Shown piece by piece: positions 62,115-64,000 of a DNA stretch of 64,000 nt (its first letter is position 1; every line of letters begins with the position of its first letter). Under the pieces are notes generated by a model. The model did no database searches. It was not told the origin of the DNA and saw only the letters and a program-made list of their open reading frames with translations. Made by a program: the position numbers and the translations under genes. The DNA lies in contig CANLZY010000002.1 in the NCBI GenBank assembly GCA_947495685.1, positions 1-64,000 on the forward strand. The letters run 5' to 3'. The stretch comes from an uncultured Tropicimonas sp. GTDB lineage: Bacteria; Pseudomonadota; Alphaproteobacteria; Rhodobacterales; Rhodobacteraceae.

Positions 62115-64000
62115 ATGCGCTGTTTCACTGTTCTCGGCCCCTCGAATTCGGGCAAGACCACCCTGATCGAGGGCCTGAGCCAACTCGACTCCAAACCTGT
62201 CCGCTCTGAACTGGCCGAGTTTTTTGCGCTGACCGAATTCACCTATCTGGACGAGCCTTGGTGCGCCATCGATGTTGCCGGCGGATCGGAGTATCTGGGA
62301 TATGCGGGCGAAGCGCTGGCCGCCAGCGATGCCGCCATCCTCTGTGTGCCGCCCGAGCCGGAGGCGGCCGTTCTCTGTGCGCCCTACCTGCGCCTGATCG
62401 AGGAAAGCGGAACACCCTGTGTGCTGTTCATCAACCGGATGGACACCACCGATAACCGGGTGCGCGACATCGTGGCGGGACTTCAGGCTTTTGCCAACCA
62501 TACGATCATCCTCCGCCAGGTTCCGATCCACCAAGACGGGGAGATCGTGGGCACTGTGGACCTGATCTCGGAGCGCGCCTGGGAGTTCCAGCCCGGCGAG
62601 CCCTCCAACCTGATCCAGATCCCGGACGGGGTGCGTGACCGCGAAAAGGAAGCCCGCGCCGAATTGCTGGAGCATCTGTCGGACTTTGACGACCACCTTC
62701 TGGAAGAACTGATCGAGGACAAGGCGCCGCCTCGGGACGAGGTCTACGAGGTCGCCACGGCCGTGCTGCGCGACAACGAGGACATTCCGGCCTTCCTCGG
62801 CTCGGCCCTTGGGAAGAACGGCATCACCCGCCTCATGAAGTCGTTGCGCCACGAGGCCCCGACGATCGAGGTGACAGTCGAACGGCTGGGCACTGACGCC
62901 ATTGCCGCCGGTATCTTTGCCACCTATCGCAAGCATATGGGCAAGGCTGTCGTTCTGCGGGCCATGTCGGCCCCGATCGAGGCAGGCATGAAGCTGGGCG
63001 GTGCCAATATCGGCAACCTCAGCGGCATCGACGCCAAGCAACCCGAGACCTCGATTGCACCTGGCAAACTGGGCATCGCGGTCAAATCCGACCACCTGAA
63101 CTCCGGTCAGACCTACACGGCGGATGGCGTTGTGCCGATGGAAGACTGGGCCAGGGGGCACCCGGCGAGCTTTGCCAGTCTCGTGACACCCAAGCACGAA
63201 AAGGATGACGCCCGCCTGTCGGCGGCGCTGTCTCGGGTGGCCGAAATCGATCCCGGTATGACCGTGGCGCAGGACGAGGCCAGCGGCCATGCCGTGGCGC
63301 GGTTGCAGGGCCCGATGCACCTGCGGCGGATCCAGACCGTTCTGGACGCGGATTTCGGGGTCGAGATCGAAACAGACCAGGTCGGTGCAAGCTACCGCGA
63401 GACGATCTCGAAAGCGGTCGAAAACCAGCATCGCCACCGCAAGCAATCGGGTGGTGCCGGGCAGTTTGCCGATGTGCACATGAAGATCGCCCCGCAACCG
63501 CGTGGAGCCGGATTCCTGTTTGAGGAGGTGGTCAAGGGCGGCGCGGTCCCACGCAACTATATCCCCTCGGTCGAAACCGGCGCACAGGATGCGATGGTCA
63601 AGGGGTCTCTCGGGTTCCCGGTCATCGATGTCGCGGTCACGCTGACCGATGGCAAGTCGCATTCGGTCGACAGTTCTGACTTCGCCTTCCGGGCCGCGGG
63701 AAAAGCCTGTGTGAAGGAGGCCCTGGTCAAGGCGGATCCGGTTCTGCTGCAACCGATCGACCGGGTGGACATCCACGTCCCGTCGGTGTTTTCGGGCGCC
63801 ATCGTCACGTTGGTGACGTCGCTCAAGGGGCAGGTGCTGGGCTTTGATCCCAACCCCAAGGCCAAGGGCTGGGATATCTTCCACGCCCTGCTGCCTGACT
63901 CGTCGCTGGACGAGCTGGCCAAGGCGCTGGGTGGCGCGGCGCAAGGAACCGCATGGTACGAGGCCGAATTCGACCACTATCAGGAGGTCCATGGCAAGGA
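62115..64000 (+). CDS. Elongation factor G-like GTPase with a shortened G domain (partial, runs off the right edge)
   Basis: 628 codons are visible. The P-loop is GPSNSGKTT (8-16) rather than the usual AHxDAGKTT; DVAGG (53-57) stands for DTPGH and NRMD for NKMD. Only 36 residues separate P-loop and DVAG, so the switch I/RGITI segment is missing. Domains II to V are recognisable, for example SGGAGQFADVHMKIAP and GFPVIDVAVTLTDGKSHSVDSSDFAFR in domain IV. GGAGGAAATC precedes the ATG. It is an EF-G paralogue, not the main fusA. Function unknown; a ribosome-associated role with impaired GTPase is possible. Confidence 0.85.
   Translation, partial: MRCFTVLGPSNSGKTTLIEGLSQLDSKPVRSELAEFFALTEFTYLDEPWCAIDVAGGSEYLGYAGEALAASDAAILCVPPEPEAAVLCAPYLRLIEESGTPCVLFINRMDTTDNRVRDIVAGLQAFANHTIILRQVPIHQDGEIVGTVDLISERAWEFQPGEPSNLIQIPDGVRDREKEARAELLEHLSDFDDHLLEELIEDKAPPRDEVYEVATAVLRDNEDIPAFLGSALGKNGITRLMKSLRHEAPTIEVTVERLGTDAIAAGIFATYRKHMGKAVVLRAMSAPIEAGMKLGGANIGNLSGIDAKQPETSIAPGKLGIAVKSDHLNSGQTYTADGVVPMEDWARGHPASFASLVTPKHEKDDARLSAALSRVAEIDPGMTVAQDEASGHAVARLQGPMHLRRIQTVLDADFGVEIETDQVGASYRETISKAVENQHRHRKQSGGAGQFADVHMKIAPQPRGAGFLFEEVVKGGAVPRNYIPSVETGAQDAMVKGSLGFPVIDVAVTLTDGKSHSVDSSDFAFRAAGKACVKEALVKADPVLLQPIDRVDIHVPSVFSGAIVTLVTSLKGQVLGFDPNPKAKGWDIFHALLPDSSLDELAKALGGAAQGTAWYEAEFDHYQEVHGK

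Noticed and set aside
61965-63992. A 675-codon minus-strand frame
   Set aside because: It is antisense to the EF-G-like gene, which has translation-factor motifs and a strong ribosome binding site.
1-64000. tRNA, rRNA genes or a CRISPR array
   Set aside because: No cloverleaf-like sequence with a TTCGANTC arm, no rRNA-like sequence and no regularly spaced direct repeats were noticed. A covariance-model scan would be needed to exclude tRNAs fully.

Overview
The window reads as chromosome of a high-GC alphaproteobacterium, most likely a marine Rhodobacterales (Roseobacter-group) species. This is inferred from gene content: ccoNOQP-ccoGHIS beside hemN, fnrL and a universal stress protein, a membrane-anchored cytochrome c552 of CycM type, yejABEF, an ALDH16-type double aldehyde dehydrogenase with deoC, and a SQOR/ETHE1-like sulfide-oxidation operon. 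No rRNA, tRNA or CRISPR array was recognised.

Layout. 1-3110 is mobile-element debris: the start of an IS3-family element inserted into an IS1182-family transposase gene that is itself frameshifted, a short-chain dehydrogenase, and a broken tyrosine recombinase. 3192-9479 is a sulfatase region: a membrane-tethered TPR regulator facing a paired-palindrome operator, a small unknown gene, a periplasmic arylsulfatase, a decayed outer-membrane transporter gene, a Tat-exported solute-binding-like protein and an HlyD-type membrane fusion protein. rppH follows. 10318-15072 (minus strand) holds gpgS-gpgP, for making the compatible solute glucosylglycerate, behind an SsuABC-type ABC transporter. 16145-24036 holds separate housekeeping genes (methyltransferase, CpdB, NudC, SRPBCC protein, RTX protein, pheA, cycM). 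24502-30759 is yejABEF plus a DUF1294 gene, followed by a GH13_18 phosphorylase that may recycle glucosylglycerate.

32719-44843 is the micro-oxic core. FnrL, its target hemN, a tandem UspA protein, the cbb3 oxidase operon ccoNOQP and the assembly operon ccoGHIS are tied together by four FNR boxes (34110, 36496, 40201, 40499). The 40201 box has no obvious protein target and precedes a strongly structured non-coding stretch, which makes an FnrL-dependent small RNA or long leader plausible.

45057-49865 carries a SPOR-domain D,D-carboxypeptidase, a HAD hydrolase, clpS, an RsmC-like methyltransferase and an SDR-fold protein that has lost its catalytic lysine. 49994-54569 carries ALDH16, deoC and a putative glycosyltransferase. 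54627-61684 (minus strand) is a sulfur operon: DUF2892, two YeeE/YedE half-transporters, persulfide dioxygenase, a BLH-domain/SQOR fusion and a SulP permease. It is preceded by a Crp/Fnr regulator whose only two cysteines lie close together in the sensor domain. The window ends inside an EF-G-like gene whose G domain appears to lack switch I.
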